Positions 23,513-34,394 of a stretch of DNA of 64,000 nt are shown piece after piece (position 1 is the stretch's first letter; each line of letters begins with the position of its first letter). Source of the stretch: Xenoacremonium recifei (taxonomy: Eukaryota > Ascomycota > Sordariomycetes > Hypocreales > Nectriaceae); assembly GCA_012184525.1 (NCBI GenBank), contig WOFQ01000012.1, forward strand, positions 765,369 through 829,368, given 5' to 3'. The notes under the pieces are model-generated. The model saw only the letters and a list, made by a program, of their open reading frames with translations. It did not search any database and had not been told where the DNA came from. Made by a program: the position numbers and the translations under genes.

Positions 23513-25219
23513 CTAGGCTAAACTTAGGTTTAAGCTGTAGGGGCGAACAAAAATATTCCAGTCGTTTTGTGACATTTGACCACAGGGGATTGCTCCATCC
23601 AACGTGTCAAGGTCTCTCATTCTCCATACCTTGCGAATAACACCGCTGATCCGGGCAATATTCAGTAGCGAAGAGTGAGAAAGAGTGTCCAGGAGCTCTA
23701 GGACAAGCCTCCGTCCACATATAGGATTCCTGGAGTCTGAAAAACACAAAGGGGAATCATTCAGAGGATCCAACTCAACCGCAGCAATAAACAGAGGAAA
23801 GCCAAGTCCTACAACACATCCAACATTAACAAGATGCTGTAACGACTGCAAAATAAAAGTGACCAATTCCGAAACGTTAGAGCTCGATGGTGATTCATCT
23901 TCGAGCAGACAAAGAAAATAAAGCTTCACTGACGCCTTCTGTAGCTCGGCGTGACGGCGAAGCGTGTCTTCTGAAGGCAAGTTGTAGTTGGAGATGGCAG
24001 CGTCTAACTCTTCTTTCAACCGTGACCGTTCAGAAGCGAAGTCGTCTCGCGATATCTCGAATAATCTACGAGCTCGGCTGAGTTCCGTTATTCGGAAGAT
24101 GATGGTGCCAAACTCGGGGCTACCCTCCATCCAGTCATCGATCTCTGCATGATGAAGCTGTTGCCAGTAGTCTAAAGCAAAAAGCGGAGGGTTGCCACAC
24201 GCTGTCCTGCTAATGATGTCTTGCAAAGCGAAGAATCGCTCGGCAAACAAGCCAAGACGGTCGTCGGGGGGAGGATAGGAGATGGTTGTGAGAAGCTGAT
24301 GCCGCTGACGAACGAGGTCTTGACTAGCCCGCAAGTGGATAACCCAGCGTTCGTCGCAGTTATCCACTATCTCGTAGAGACAGAGGAACATCATTGTCAA
24401 AAGGGTTTGTGAGTTCCAGATAACGTCGGTTTGCTGTGCCGGTGAATCAAGCGTATGCCGAAGGATAGAGAGAGCTTTTCCCTTCAAGGACATTGAGACG
24501 CGAGCCCAATAGGAGTCTCTCAGGCCGCGGTGACGTGCTGAAAGAGCGGCAACTGAGAGAAGAACAGCATCATGGCCACCACAGGCAAACAGGGGCAGTA
24601 GCAAATGGGCGAAGGGTGACGTCGTCGCCCGGGAGGGTGTTGTGAAGGGACATAGTCGTTGGAAGTAGTAGTCGATCAAGCTTGTGTCAAACTCGAAAGA
24701 GGGTCTGACATGCAACAAGCGCTTATTTGACAGAGTTGCGAGGGATAGGGCCGGCGTAGTGTGATGTCGCCGGATTAATGAGTTGCAGGAGTTTTTCTCT
24801 ACCGACGTCTCTGGGGTGTCGAAGATGGACTCATCCAACCAGGTCTCTTCTCTACCGCTCGCTGGGTCAGAGCAGAAGTCGACGGAAGACGTATTGATGA
24901 AGTGTGATGACCGGATGACCGACAACTTGCAGTAAGTCGTGGGCCTAGGTGACGGGGACTGGGGCGAAAGCGCACCAGGAGTCTGAGCCCCGCGTTTACT
25001 CCAGATGCCTTGTCGTCCAAAGGCCAGGCCGCGATCTGCAAACTCGGATTCCCACTTAAGCTGTGTATGCTGACTGCAGGGAAGGTTGCGGGTTGTGCAG
25101 TTGGAGCATCGCGGCTTAGCCTCATCGCACTTGATCTTGCGGGCTCTGCAAGTCAAGCAGCCGGTGCGAGTTCGCTTGTGGGTCGGCACGTTGCGATTAG
25201 CGGCCTTTCGACGTGGCAT
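23513..25219 (-). CDS. Zn2Cys6 transcription factor (fungal_trans_2 type)
   Basis: Single exon, 568 aa. The N-terminal binuclear cluster is intact: C21, C24, C31, C38, C41 and C48 in the order CLTCRARKIKC, CSNC, LPC, preceded by basic residues. The linker is Pro/Ser-rich. From about residue 170 the body matches fungal_trans_2 regulators, with LIDYYFQRLCPFTTPS, HLLLPLFA and ALSARHR. It is divergent from the amadoriase gene and shares its 375-bp promoter, so it is the natural candidate regulator for that gene. The short shared region has several GATA motifs. The last residues after PYSLNLSLA end at a clear stop; no intron was needed. Confidence 0.85.
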   Translation of the reverse strand: MPRRKAANRNVPTHKRTRTGCLTCRARKIKCDEAKPRCSNCTTRNLPCSQHTQLKWESEFADRGLAFGRQGIWSKRGAQTPGALSPQSPSPRPTTYCKLSVIRSSHFINTSSVDFCSDPASGREETWLDESIFDTPETSVEKNSCNSLIRRHHTTPALSLATLSNKRLLHVRPSFEFDTSLIDYYFQRLCPFTTPSRATTSPFAHLLLPLFACGGHDAVLLSVAALSARHRGLRDSYWARVSMSLKGKALSILRHTLDSPAQQTDVIWNSQTLLTMMFLCLYEIVDNCDERWVIHLRASQDLVRQRHQLLTTISYPPPDDRLGLFAERFFALQDIISRTACGNPPLFALDYWQQLHHAEIDDWMEGSPEFGTIIFRITELSRARRLFEISRDDFASERSRLKEELDAAISNYNLPSEDTLRRHAELQKASVKLYFLCLLEDESPSSSNVSELVTFILQSLQHLVNVGCVVGLGFPLFIAAVELDPLNDSPLCFSDSRNPICGRRLVLELLDTLSHSSLLNIARISGVIRKVWRMRDLDTLDGAIPCGQMSQNDWNIFVRPYSLNLSLA

Positions 25220-25594
25220 AGCGCGTTGAAAATGCCGCGGGCAGGATGAAGGAGGGTCTGGAGGAGCGCAGAGAGTCGTAAATAAGCTGAGACTGGAAGT
25301 TGGAAACGAGGTTGCGGTCCGGGATTGACAGGGTGAGGCTTATCGTTCTCGACGATGCACGGAATAGTCTCGCCGCGGTTGAAATCTGTCGATGCCCTGC
25401 TGACAAACCCCGCACTCGGCTGGACCTTCCCTTCCCTGCCTTATCTAGTCTAGTCTGATCTCGCCATCGCAGAGTGCTCCAGATCACAGGAATCTGGTTC
25501 AAGAAGAGGATGGTCCCTTTTATCTAGCTATCAGATCACTCTACGGACAAGTTGTTTCCTTCAAATCCTCTGCTTCTACAATAGTTTTCTCAGT
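25220..25594. promoter_or_regulatory. Divergent promoter with three GATA (AreA-type) sites
   Basis: This region separates the Zn2Cys6 regulator (minus) from the amadoriase (plus). On the minus strand AGATAA is present at 25441-25446 and 25520-25525, and TGATAG at 25528-25533; all fit HGATAR, the binding site of the nitrogen regulator AreA. Two of them are 3 bp apart and lie 62-75 bp upstream of the amadoriase ATG. Control by nitrogen supply is inference. Confidence 0.5.
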
Positions 25595-27004
25595 ATGCCC
25601 ACTCAGCTTCTTAAAGTCTCCAAGATCTTGATCGTCGGCGGCGGCACTTGGGGATGCTCTACCGCTCTCCACTTGGCTCGCCGCGGGTACACCAACGTTA
25701 CTGTCCTTGACTCGCACTCCATTCCGTCAGCGATATCTGCTGGCAACGATGTGAATAAAATTGCGGCAGAGGGTAAGTGAAGTTCCGCTTCGGGCAGAGA
25801 GTCCCTAGTCGCAAGAATTAGGCGCATAGGTCTGACAGCGTCTTCAGCATCTGTCGCCGTGGGCGACAAACCATTAGGAGCCGCCGAAGCTGCCTCCGCC
25901 GCGGCAACAAATGGATGGCTTCACGATCCAGTCTTCTCACCTTATTACCATGAAACGGGCTTCGTGGTGGCCGGCTCCAGTCCCGAGGCTATGCAACGTG
26001 TACTGGAGGATGAGGTTGCCGGTGAGGGGTCGGCGTTCAAGCCTCTCAATACAGCACAAGACTTTAGAAGCACCATGCCTCCAGGAGTCTTGACTGGAGA
26101 GTTCCCCAAATGGCAGGGGTTCTTCAAAGCGAAAGGCTGCGGCTGGGTGCATGCCCGCAAAGCCCTCACCTCTGCTTACAACGAAGCTCGGCGCCTACGA
26201 GTTCGATTCATCACTGGCAGTCCACAAGGCGAAGTGGCCAACTTCATTTGCGCCAATGGGGATGTTGAAGGCGTTCAAACGGTGGATGGAACTGTGCATC
26301 GGGCGGATCGCTTTATTCTTTCCGCCGGTGCCTCCTCAACTCGATTCCTAGATTTTGAAAACCAACTTCGGCCGACGGCGTGGACCCTAGGCCACATTAA
26401 GATGACCCCGGAAGAGACACAATTGTACAAGAATCTTCCTGTCCTCTTCAACGTCGAAAAGGGGTTCTTCATGGAGCCTGATGAGGATAAGCATGAATTG
26501 AAGATTTGCGATGAACATCCCGGCTATTGTAATTGGGTCACGCAGCCAGGTTCATCCTTCCCTATGTCAGTGCCGTTCGCCAAACACCAAGTGCCACTTG
26601 AAGCCGAGAGACGAATAAGAGAATTCCTACAAGAGATCATGCCACATTTGGCGGACAGGCCTTTAGCGCATGCAAGAATATGCTGGTGCGCCGACACTAT
26701 TGATCGGCATTTTCTCATTACTTATCATCCAGCCTATCCTTCCTTGGTTGTGGCCACCGGAGACTCTGGTCACGGTTTCTTCCATATCCCATCAATTGGT
26801 AGCTTCATCTCTGACTGCCTAGAGGGAAAGCTAGAACCGGTATTCTCCGAGCAATGGAGATGGCGTCCTGAGATTCATAAAGGCTTTTGGGGTAACAATC
26901 CTCTCAATAGATTTGGCGGGGGCAACAAGATGCTCAATCTTCAAGAGGCTGCTTCGGAGGGTTGGACCACCATTCCTGGTGCTGAGCGAGCAAGTAAGAT
27001 ATAA
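25595..27004 (+). CDS. Fructosyl amine oxidase (amadoriase-like FAD enzyme)
   Basis: Two exons, 25595-25772 and 25848-27004, with a 75-bp intron, give 444 aa. The N-terminus has the Rossmann motif ILIVGGGTWGCSTALHLARR and the family sequence SAISAGNDVNKIA. The middle has the conserved PVFSPYYHETGFVVAGS. Near the C-terminus ICWCADTIDRHFLI and GDSGHGFFHIPSIG match the DAO fold; the first Cys of that motif aligns with the residue that carries FAD covalently in monomeric sarcosine oxidase. Amadoriases oxidise fructosyl amino acids to glucosone, amino acid and H2O2. The protein ends in SKI, a PTS1-like tripeptide, as many of these enzymes are peroxisomal. A general sarcosine/pipecolate oxidase is the main alternative. 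Confidence 0.85.
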
Positions 27005-27576
27005 GGTACATCATTGCCACATCTAGTCGAGGAGATTTCGGAATAAAAAGAAGCTCTTCTCAAAGTGAGAGACTCAGCAATAAAGCAAATTGCTGCGTGA
27101 TACGACAGAAATGAGATGGGAGGCAGTTTTTTTTGGTTTGCATCCAGGGGTCAGCTTATTGATATACCAATACAGAACGACAACCATCATGAAGAAATTT
27201 CTTTAAAGTAGGGATCCTTCAAAGGAGCCCGTTGCATTTCCATTTTTCCAGATGTTAACAAGATTTGGTTCTTCTCTTCTCCTTCGCGTAGTTTCATTTA
27301 TCTGGATGCATCAAACGATTACTTCTTCAAGAACAATCTTGTATACATAAACACAATGTTTGAAGGTTTATAGACATATTATGGTGGCTTGCCTTATTTC
27401 TGTTTCTGTGGAACAACACTAATAAGGCATTGCTATTGCCCGTCCTCTTCCGCCTCTTGTATACACCAACTTTGCCGGCATTTGGAGATTCTCCTAATTC
27501 GCAAAATTGTGAATGAAGCTTTGTTGCATAACAGGCAAATTCCAATGTTTATAGGTATATTTTCAGACTAGAAAGG
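27005..27576. other. Intergenic between convergent genes
   Basis: 572 bp of AT-rich 3' flanking DNA between two convergent genes. No gene supported. Confidence 0.45.
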
Positions 27577-29088
27577 TTACATGGAAGCAACAAGCTTGGG
27601 AAGCAAAACGTCATTGAACTCCCAGAGAATCGTCGACAACTGGGCCGAGAACGTGGCTCCGGACCACCATGTGGACCTCTTTCCAAGAAGTTCGTACTGC
27701 TTCTGGATAAAACCAGCCTTGAGATCGGCGGCGGAGACGCGCGAATGCATGGCACCGTGGTTGGCGTAGACAACAAAGTCAAGGTTCGTAGTGGTCGCAC
27801 CTGAAAAGACACCATTGTGTACGAGTCTGGTGAAGTCTTGCTGGATAAGTTGAAGCCCCTGTTCCTGGGTAAAGGCCTCATCGCCCACAGCGACTGTATG
27901 GAAGAGGTTCTCAGCGAACCACTTGTAGTTGATGACAAAGGGGCGCTGGGGGAGAGCGTATACATCACTAGCGGCGGCCAGGGGCAAGTTCGTAATTGTA
28001 TAGTCGTCCGGCAGTGCAGCGTTGGTCACAAGCGCAGGATAGAGCCGGGAGAACTCTATCTTGGCGAAGAGCGCCTTCTCCTCCGCGTCGAGGTCCATTG
28101 TCGCCATGTTGTCCGCCGTGGGAGGAATGGTGATGAGAAGTTTCTTCGCCTTGATGCGGGTGATCTTGCCAGTCTTGCTGTTCTTGACTTTGAGCGTCAC
28201 TCCGTTATCATTGCGCTTGGTCTCAATCACGGTGCTTGAGTAAAAGACATCGCTTCCGAGCTTGTCGGCGACCGCGTCGTAGATGTCTTGGTTGCGACCA
28301 GATGTCGGCTGGAACTGCACCACAGTACCGAGGAACACACTTGCCAGGTCCGCGCCAAAGGCTTGGATAGTATACAACGTAATCTGGTTGGTGATGTCTC
28401 CAAGTCCATAGGCAGTGGTTTGGAAAACGAGACCAAGCATATCCTCGAGGCCATGCTTCTTGACGAATTGTCCAAATGGGAGCAGAAGGTCTTCGGGGAT
28501 GTCCTGAGGGGCTGGGAAGTCGAAGTAACCGGGCTGGAGAAAGTCGGTCCACGGCGAGACGATGTCGACGTATTTTTGGAGAGCAACTAACTCTTCGGCA
28601 AAGGTAGGGGAGGAGTAGTTGAAGGCCCTTCCTGTGGTGAAGTCTACGTAGCGGCTAGTAGAGGCGGTCTGGGTGGCAACAGAGTATGGGACACCGATAC
28701 TCTCGAAGAAGCCAGTGGTCGAGTTACCCTTGTTAACAAAGGTCTGGACGCCGTAGTTTACAGCCAAGCCGGTATTGGGATCATCGTAAGAGTCCACAGC
28801 ACCTCCCTATTTTTCAGATCGATCAGATCCCCAGTTCGTCAAGCATCTCTAATGGATGGGGTCAGGACGGAAAATACTCACGAGAACATCCTGCATTTCA
28901 ATCAGAGCCACGCTCTTGCCAAAATCCTCCTTGAGACGAAATGCAGCGTGAGAGCCCGAAGCACCTCCGCCCACGACCACGACATCCTTCTGCAACGTGA
29001 TAGGACAGCTACCGCCGCCGACAGCCGCAGCTTCGGCAAGCAGCACAGCCGGGAGAAGGCTCGCCAAGCGCGAGGTCGAGACAAACAT
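27577..29088 (-). CDS. Secreted FAD-dependent oxidoreductase (beta-cyclopiazonate dehydrogenase/amine oxidase-like)
   Basis: Two exons, 29088-28882 and 28806-27577, with a 75-bp intron, give 478 aa. The first about 23 residues form a secretory signal (MFVSTSRLASLLPAVLLAEA). They are followed by DVVVVGGGASGSHAAFRL, the FAD dinucleotide-binding motif, and VALIEMQD. The exon join restores the Gly-Gly that follows VL in this class. Later segments match flavin amine oxidase/NAD_binding_8 proteins, which in fungi are often named after beta-cyclopiazonate dehydrogenase. No biosynthetic genes for cyclopiazonic acid are nearby, so that name should not be read as function. A secreted amine-oxidising role would suit the neighbouring nitrogen-related genes (inference). 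Confidence 0.75.
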
Positions 29089-29745
29089 GTTGATTAAAAG
29101 AGCGACGTTGAAAGGAGTGACTTGAGGCGTCAATAGACATTAACGAGAGACTAGACACATCTAAAGATCAGAGTGAGAAAGATCGCCAGGACGAACCGGA
29201 GGACTGAGACTATTATTTAGCTGCCGACTACCATTGCTTCGAAATGTCGTTCCCTCGCTTCCATCTCAATGCAAACGCGGCCCCCCTAGTGGAGTTTGAT
29301 TGCGGCAATGCGGCAATGCGGCAACGCTTGCAGATTCGCATCTCCTCGCCGCCCATCAGGTTGGTTTAGTGAGCGAAGGAACGCCGACTAACACATCCTT
29401 GGGATGCTTGGCGATCCTTCTGCAACAATTCAGGGCTACCATCAGCGGGGCTTCGCGTGGGAGCGGGTCTCGACATACGACTCATTTCGCAACGGCTTAC
29501 AGCCGCAGCTCGGATAGCCAGGAAACTATTAGTAGGGCTTCGCAAATGGGCTCAAAGACCCCGAGTTCCGGTCCCTGACTGACTGACAAGGGCGCAATTC
29601 ACCGGTTGCAGGGACTGGCGTTCACGTGGGAGCAAGGATCAGCTCAAACTACAACCCCGTGTTGGCTCTACCTGTTCCTGAATACTCCGCAGCTAGACAT
29701 GTACTCCGTACCTACCTACCTAGTTTGCTTCGGACAGTCGCCCAA
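29089..29745. other. Intergenic
   Basis: 657 bp. It contains a short repeat gcggcaat in tandem near 29302-29325 and the palindrome TACTCCGTA at 29702-29710. No gene is recognised on either strand. Confidence 0.45.
29702..29710. repeat. Copy 2 of palindromic 9-mer (TACTCCGTA)
   Basis: Exact reverse-complement copy of TACGGAGTA, 35 bp from the stop codon of the following permease gene. Confidence 0.6.
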
Positions 29746-31801
29746 TTAGTGTGCCATCCCCTTCGCGATGCTATCCTCGACCAAGGCCCAATACTCTTCC
29801 CGACTTTTCCTCCGAAGTCTCTTGCCATAAATGAGGATAGGGATGAAGACAGCGCTAGCTGCCATTCCGATGAAAGAAGCAGAGATGAAACAGTTCTGCA
29901 ATCCCAGATCGTCAAGCCAGGGGGTAATACCGTAGCCTTTTTGGAATTAGGTTAGTCAAATGGACGCAAGAGAGAAGTAAGATTGAATGCTCACTGATGG
30001 CAAAGCTCATTGTGTTCCTGATCAGGATAATGGTAGTCAAGCCATCCGCGCTCATTTCCTTGTAACTATCGATGAGATAGTTGACGCTGAGTGTGATTCC
30101 GCATGTGTTTGCAAAAGACAGCATTCCCATTGCCCAGACTAGACCGAACCAGTGCACGCCTTGAGCAGCCCCAACGCCCCAGATGATCAAGGAGACCGGG
30201 ATGAGAACTGTAGTAACGGAAAAGAGCCAAAGTCGCTGTTCGGGCTCCATAATCCCGTTATTGCGTCGAGCAAGGCGGATAGTAAGCCAATCGCTAAATC
30301 TTCCGGTGAAGGCAGCCCTGTAAACATGGGGTCATTGTTAGCGACGGCCCGTCGGGGGGATGGGGAATCTAATGACACGGCTCGGAAGTCGGCGAGGCCG
30401 GTTTCCAGGGTTCTTCAGCTTACCCTAACACTGTCCCGATCAGAGGCGATACATAACTGACACCAACCATCGCCGCACTAAAATCATACGGCGGGGCCCC
30501 AAGGATAATTGACGCGGTTGCGTTTAGAACGGTGAACCAAATGAGATAGGATCCGTAGGAGAATCTTCAGGGGGCGTCAGTAAAAGAGTCTACGGGAATC
30601 GTCGTTCTCAACTTACCCTGCGTAGAAAATAATTGGCCACGTCAGGAAAACTAGTTGTTGCTTGATTCGATGAAAGAACCTATTCGGCCGAGGAGCGTCT
30701 CTAAGAGCCATCCTCTGCCAAAACGTTTTTTTCGAATATGATTGTCCTGTTGCCGTGTCCGTAGAGCTAGGCGGGACTTGCGCCGTCTCCGCGTCCTTCT
30801 CATCGTCAACTACCCTAGACTCGGTCTTCGCTGGGCGCGTGATATCCTCGACGATTCCCACAGTGGCTCGGTCATAGTTTGTTTCCTCCATAAAGAAGAA
30901 TAGAAAGACGAAAGCAACACCAAGGAAGATAGAGAACCAGTAAAACACCCACTGAAAGCCCTGTCCATCATTGATGAATCCACACATGATAGGAGCTAGG
31001 TAACTACTGCCGCCAAGACAGAGAGCATAAATTCCCATGTAGGTTCCTCTCTGATGAGCGAAGTACTGTATACAATGGAATAAGCGATTGAATTCGAGTG
31101 ACGGTCCTAGGGGAGTTTGTCTCATACCACATCCGTCACCGAAATCTCCGGGAGGGCCTCGATGGGTGCGGCAAAGAAGCCACCCAGAATGTTTTTTGCA
31201 ACCCATTGGCCGTTTGTAGAAGCATAAGGACTCCACATGATGAGTGCCTTGAAGCGATAGACGTTAATATGCGTACGAGAAGAATCCGTGTCTACTGTGG
31301 ATTATTGCTTACTATGGTCCCGAGGCAGGAGATTAGGTACGTTGGGCGCTTTCCAAACTGTAAAGCAAACGGGTTCCAGAATAGAAGACCCCATCCACAG
31401 AGAAGAAAGAAGTATCCCGTGCCCGAATTGAGGTCGCTCACTGAAACAGTATGTTAAATTAGATCGCCTGATATCCTGGATCGAAAATACCTGTCAATCC
31501 TGTAGCCTCTGATATGGGAACTAGAACCGAGTATACGACCGAGTTGGCCATTCCGACAAAGAGGACATAGCTGACCAGGTTAGCCAGATGTTTCGTTGAA
31601 GACATTAGGAGACACGGACATTGCCAAGCAAATTGTCGAGAGCGTCTTGCGCCGAGGCGTCCAGTTCAATGGGTCATCAGGGTCATTGGATGGAGTAGGA
31701 ATTAGGACGATGTCATCGTGTCCACGGGCATGTTTTGCAGCAACGCTGTGATCAATGTCGACGAGTTGAACAGTCCCCGGAATTGCGTTCTTGTCGATCA
31801 T
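29746..31801 (-). CDS. MFS transporter, DHA1 family (HOL1-like), second copy
   Basis: Eight exons: 31801-31620, 31570-31491, 31440-31313, 31247-31128, 31065-30617, 30564-30424, 30317-29995 and 29936-29746, giving 537 aa. The N-terminus has DDIVLIPTPSNDPDDPLNW, the class signature. The assembled protein contains YSVLVPISEATGL, DLNSGTGYFFLLCGWG, NGQWVAKNILGGFFAAPIE, the antiporter-like segment ISVTDVYFAHQRGTYMGIYA, FINDGQGFQWVFYW, and a C-terminal YGITPWLDDLGLQN. Twelve TMs are expected. It resembles fungal permeases related to Hol1 for polyamines or organic cations. It is flanked by a secreted FAD oxidoreductase and a Zn2Cys6 regulator, which suits uptake or export of an amine-type molecule, but the cargo is not shown by sequence. 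Confidence 0.8.
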
Positions 31802-32184
31802 GATGTAGGGGATCCACGACAGATTGAGTGAATTGCGATGTCGATACTGAACCGAGGAACACAAGGGCCAGAGGCGGTGCTTTATATATCACATCACGAA
31901 ACCAATCACCAACATGCAACAAATGGTTATCTGAACCGATGGACACCCAGCTCGAGGGGCTGTATCAGGGTCGGCGGCGCAAAGTGTGGCCATTGGTTGG
32001 TGGTCTTAGTGGACGATGACTCTAGCTGATCTAGCGTGGAGGATCTATCTCTACCCCGCGATACCAGTCACGCAACGGACTAGGGCCCGGGCTGCAGGTC
32101 GATAACGGACATTACATCCGAGTAATCCGAAGACTATATTTTATCAGCTGCTGGTGGGCTACGATGCTTCTACGGAGTACGTAT
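31802..32184. other. Intergenic
   Basis: 383 bp with permease promoter sequence and the third palindrome copy at its far end. No gene seen. Confidence 0.4.
32171..32179. repeat. Copy 3 of palindromic 9-mer TACGGAGTA
   Basis: Exact copy, 5 bp beyond the stop codon of the minus-strand regulator, so it would lie in that gene's 3' UTR or terminator region. Confidence 0.6.
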
Positions 32185-33851
32185 CTAGCAGTTGAGCAGG
32201 CCTAGTATTCCGTCTCGACCGAGCAATAAATCGAGACCGTCAGCTGATTGCAAAAAGCGCGAATCATCTAGACGTATTTCGCACTCTCGGTGTTCCTGCG
32301 CTGTTATGGTTCTGGCCCAAATGGTTTCCAAAACACACTTCGTCTTTATAAAAGCGCCAGAGTGCATTGTTCTGGATATATCTTCAAGAGTCCCACGGAT
32401 TATGTGTGCTTGTTCACGTTGTATGACCGCACTTCCGATGACCAAAAGAGGCCAGAAATGAAACCTCTCAATGATATGAAGCCGGACTAACTGAATTGCT
32501 TCGTTAACGTATTCTTGGATGGTTGGATCAGAGACGGGCGTCGCCGGAGACAGAAATTTGAAGAGTAGGAGCCTGAGGGCAAGAATAAAAAGCCGCGCAC
32601 GTTGATGGTAGCGTAGCGAGTGTAGGGGATTGCCTGGTTCGGAAGCGAGCCCAGCATCAGTCATGTATTCGGACTCCCAAGCATCAAGTTCCTCCGTCAA
32701 TATGATGACAGCAGTGTAGTCTGGCAAACTTAGTGGCCACCGATGGGTCAACTGAGTTAGGTCTGATAAGAACCTGTACAGCTGCCAAGGAACTCCCAGC
32801 ACTGGTGAATTATCAGCATCCGAAGCCGTGGGGAAAGGCCGGATGCTAAAATATGGCTCGATAAAGTCCCAGAGTTCGCTGGCTGGCATTGATAAGGGGT
32901 CTCCGTTGAAGATCGACCAACTGACTGTGTGATATATGAAAGCCTCCACAGCAATCCTTGCGAAAACCTCGTCGCTCGTGGACCGAATAGCGCTGGCTTT
33001 TGGAAATGGCGAGATTACTCCTCTAAGCTTCAGAATTTGAGCTGCACCGCGTATATGTAAGAAGACCGGGGGTGAGCTTGATGCATTCCATGTCTTTAGG
33101 GCATCATGTCAGAAACACTTTCTAGAATGAGACTTTACCATACTCACTTCAAACAGGTTAAGATGAAGAACATTAAGGAGCAGCCAGTCCTCGGTTCCTT
33201 GTACAAGTTTTTGGTCAATCTTTTGGCGAATGATTGAAACAGCCTGAGAGTAATACTTCATGGCAAGACCACGATACTGGGGAGAATGCTTCGACAGATC
33301 AAGGGAGGCACACGCTAGGAGAGGGTCCATCATCAGTTGAAGTCGAGGGAGGATCGAGGACATGAGGAAGTGTTTTTCAAAGCCGGGGTGGGCATTGCTG
33401 CGGATCAAGACAGAGCAAAGATTCGATGCGTAGTGATTCAAGAGTTCCTGATGCACCCCCCATGTTGAGGACGGTGCCTTCGGCAGGGCCGTGAGATGAT
33501 CACATCTGAACAAGGGTGAAACTGGCCGATTTTGCAGCGCAGGCTTAATTGAGACCCATGCAGGTGAGCGAGCGCTTGCAGTAGGAGACCGGCAGATGGA
33601 TTCCGCATGCAAGGGTTTGGAGGACCTTTTTTGCGCGGCCTTGGCTGGCCAGGCACATTCCAGCTTCCTCTTAGAACATGCTAGGCACGTGGGCTGGTGC
33701 TCGTCACACTTGCGACGACGTGAGCGGCCTGTACGACAACCCTTTAACATCTAAACCTTGGTAAAGGAGTATCTAGAGACCCACAGTTGATGCAGCCGGT
33801 CTTTGTCCTCAGAGTGGCTGGTGGACGACGCTCTCTTCGACGAGGCTCCAT
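32185..33851 (-). CDS. Zn2Cys6 transcription factor
   Basis: Three exons, 33851-33785, 33728-33148 and 33093-32185, give 518 aa. A start at a later ATG near 33750 would give a cluster with Gly in place of the second Cys. The 67-bp first exon joined across a 56-bp intron restores a perfect motif: C20, C23, C30, C37, C40 and C47 (TGCINCRSRRRKC, CLAC, LEC). The body has the usual helical regulator features, such as NHYASNLCSVLI and LLLNVLHLNLFE, and a C-terminal LLLGRDGILGLLNC. It lies next to a DHA1 permease on the same strand and is divergent from the amidase gene, with 543 bp between the start codons. It could regulate either neighbour. Confidence 0.85.
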
Positions 33852-34394
33852 CACAAGCCGTAATTCTATGTTCCGGGGATGTCGCCGGATCTCGGCGCTG
33901 GACGAAATGTCAGGAGATGTAACGGCGGCACAATTACGGAATGGCGTTTATTAACCCAGATAGCAAAGCAATTCAGTATGACTTCCGATGGAGAAGGGAG
34001 GCGTGAGGCATTTAGGCTGCGTACGTTGACTTCAGGACGACACAGCAATAAATGCCAGTGACAAAAGTTGGGGATCCGCGAGGAGCGGGGGTAAGATAAT
34101 GAGAGCAGAGCTAGTACTCCGTAGGATTCCTTGACGCTGGCCAATCAACACAGTTTCCGCCGCCGAGCAAATATCAACGCCAGAGGGCATGCTATCTTAT
34201 CCTCTATTTCATCCCGCGAGACCGTGTTTTAGGCCCAAATTTGAGAGCAGGTGCCCGGCTTGGTTCGCCGATGCCGTCAGGCTCAGGTATAAAGGTCAAT
34301 GTGACAGACCCTTGGGACAGGGTCTATTATCACTAGAGATTTCAAATACCTACTCCGTTTTTCCCCCAAATTTATTTCTTATCTGTAAATAACG
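33852..34394. promoter_or_regulatory. Divergent promoter of regulator and amidase
   Basis: 543 bp. It contains AGATAA at 34094-34099, a tight GATA pair on the minus strand at 34192-34201 (GATAAGATAG), the palindrome TACTCCGTA at 34115-34123 and a TATAAA at 34288-34293, about 100 bp before the amidase ATG. GATA factors control acetamidase genes in Aspergillus; their role here is inference. Confidence 0.5.
34115..34123. repeat. Copy 4 of palindromic 9-mer (TACTCCGTA)
   Basis: Exact copy in the divergent promoter between the Zn2Cys6 regulator and the amidase. Confidence 0.6.

Noticed and set aside
27577..29088. A cyclopiazonic acid biosynthetic gene
   Set aside because: The oxidoreductase resembles that family, but no PKS-NRPS or prenyltransferase is present in the window.
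33109..33750. Zn2Cys6 regulator with a natural Cys-to-Gly loss
   Set aside because: A small upstream exon and clean splice sites restore the Cys; the loss is an artefact of starting at the wrong ATG.
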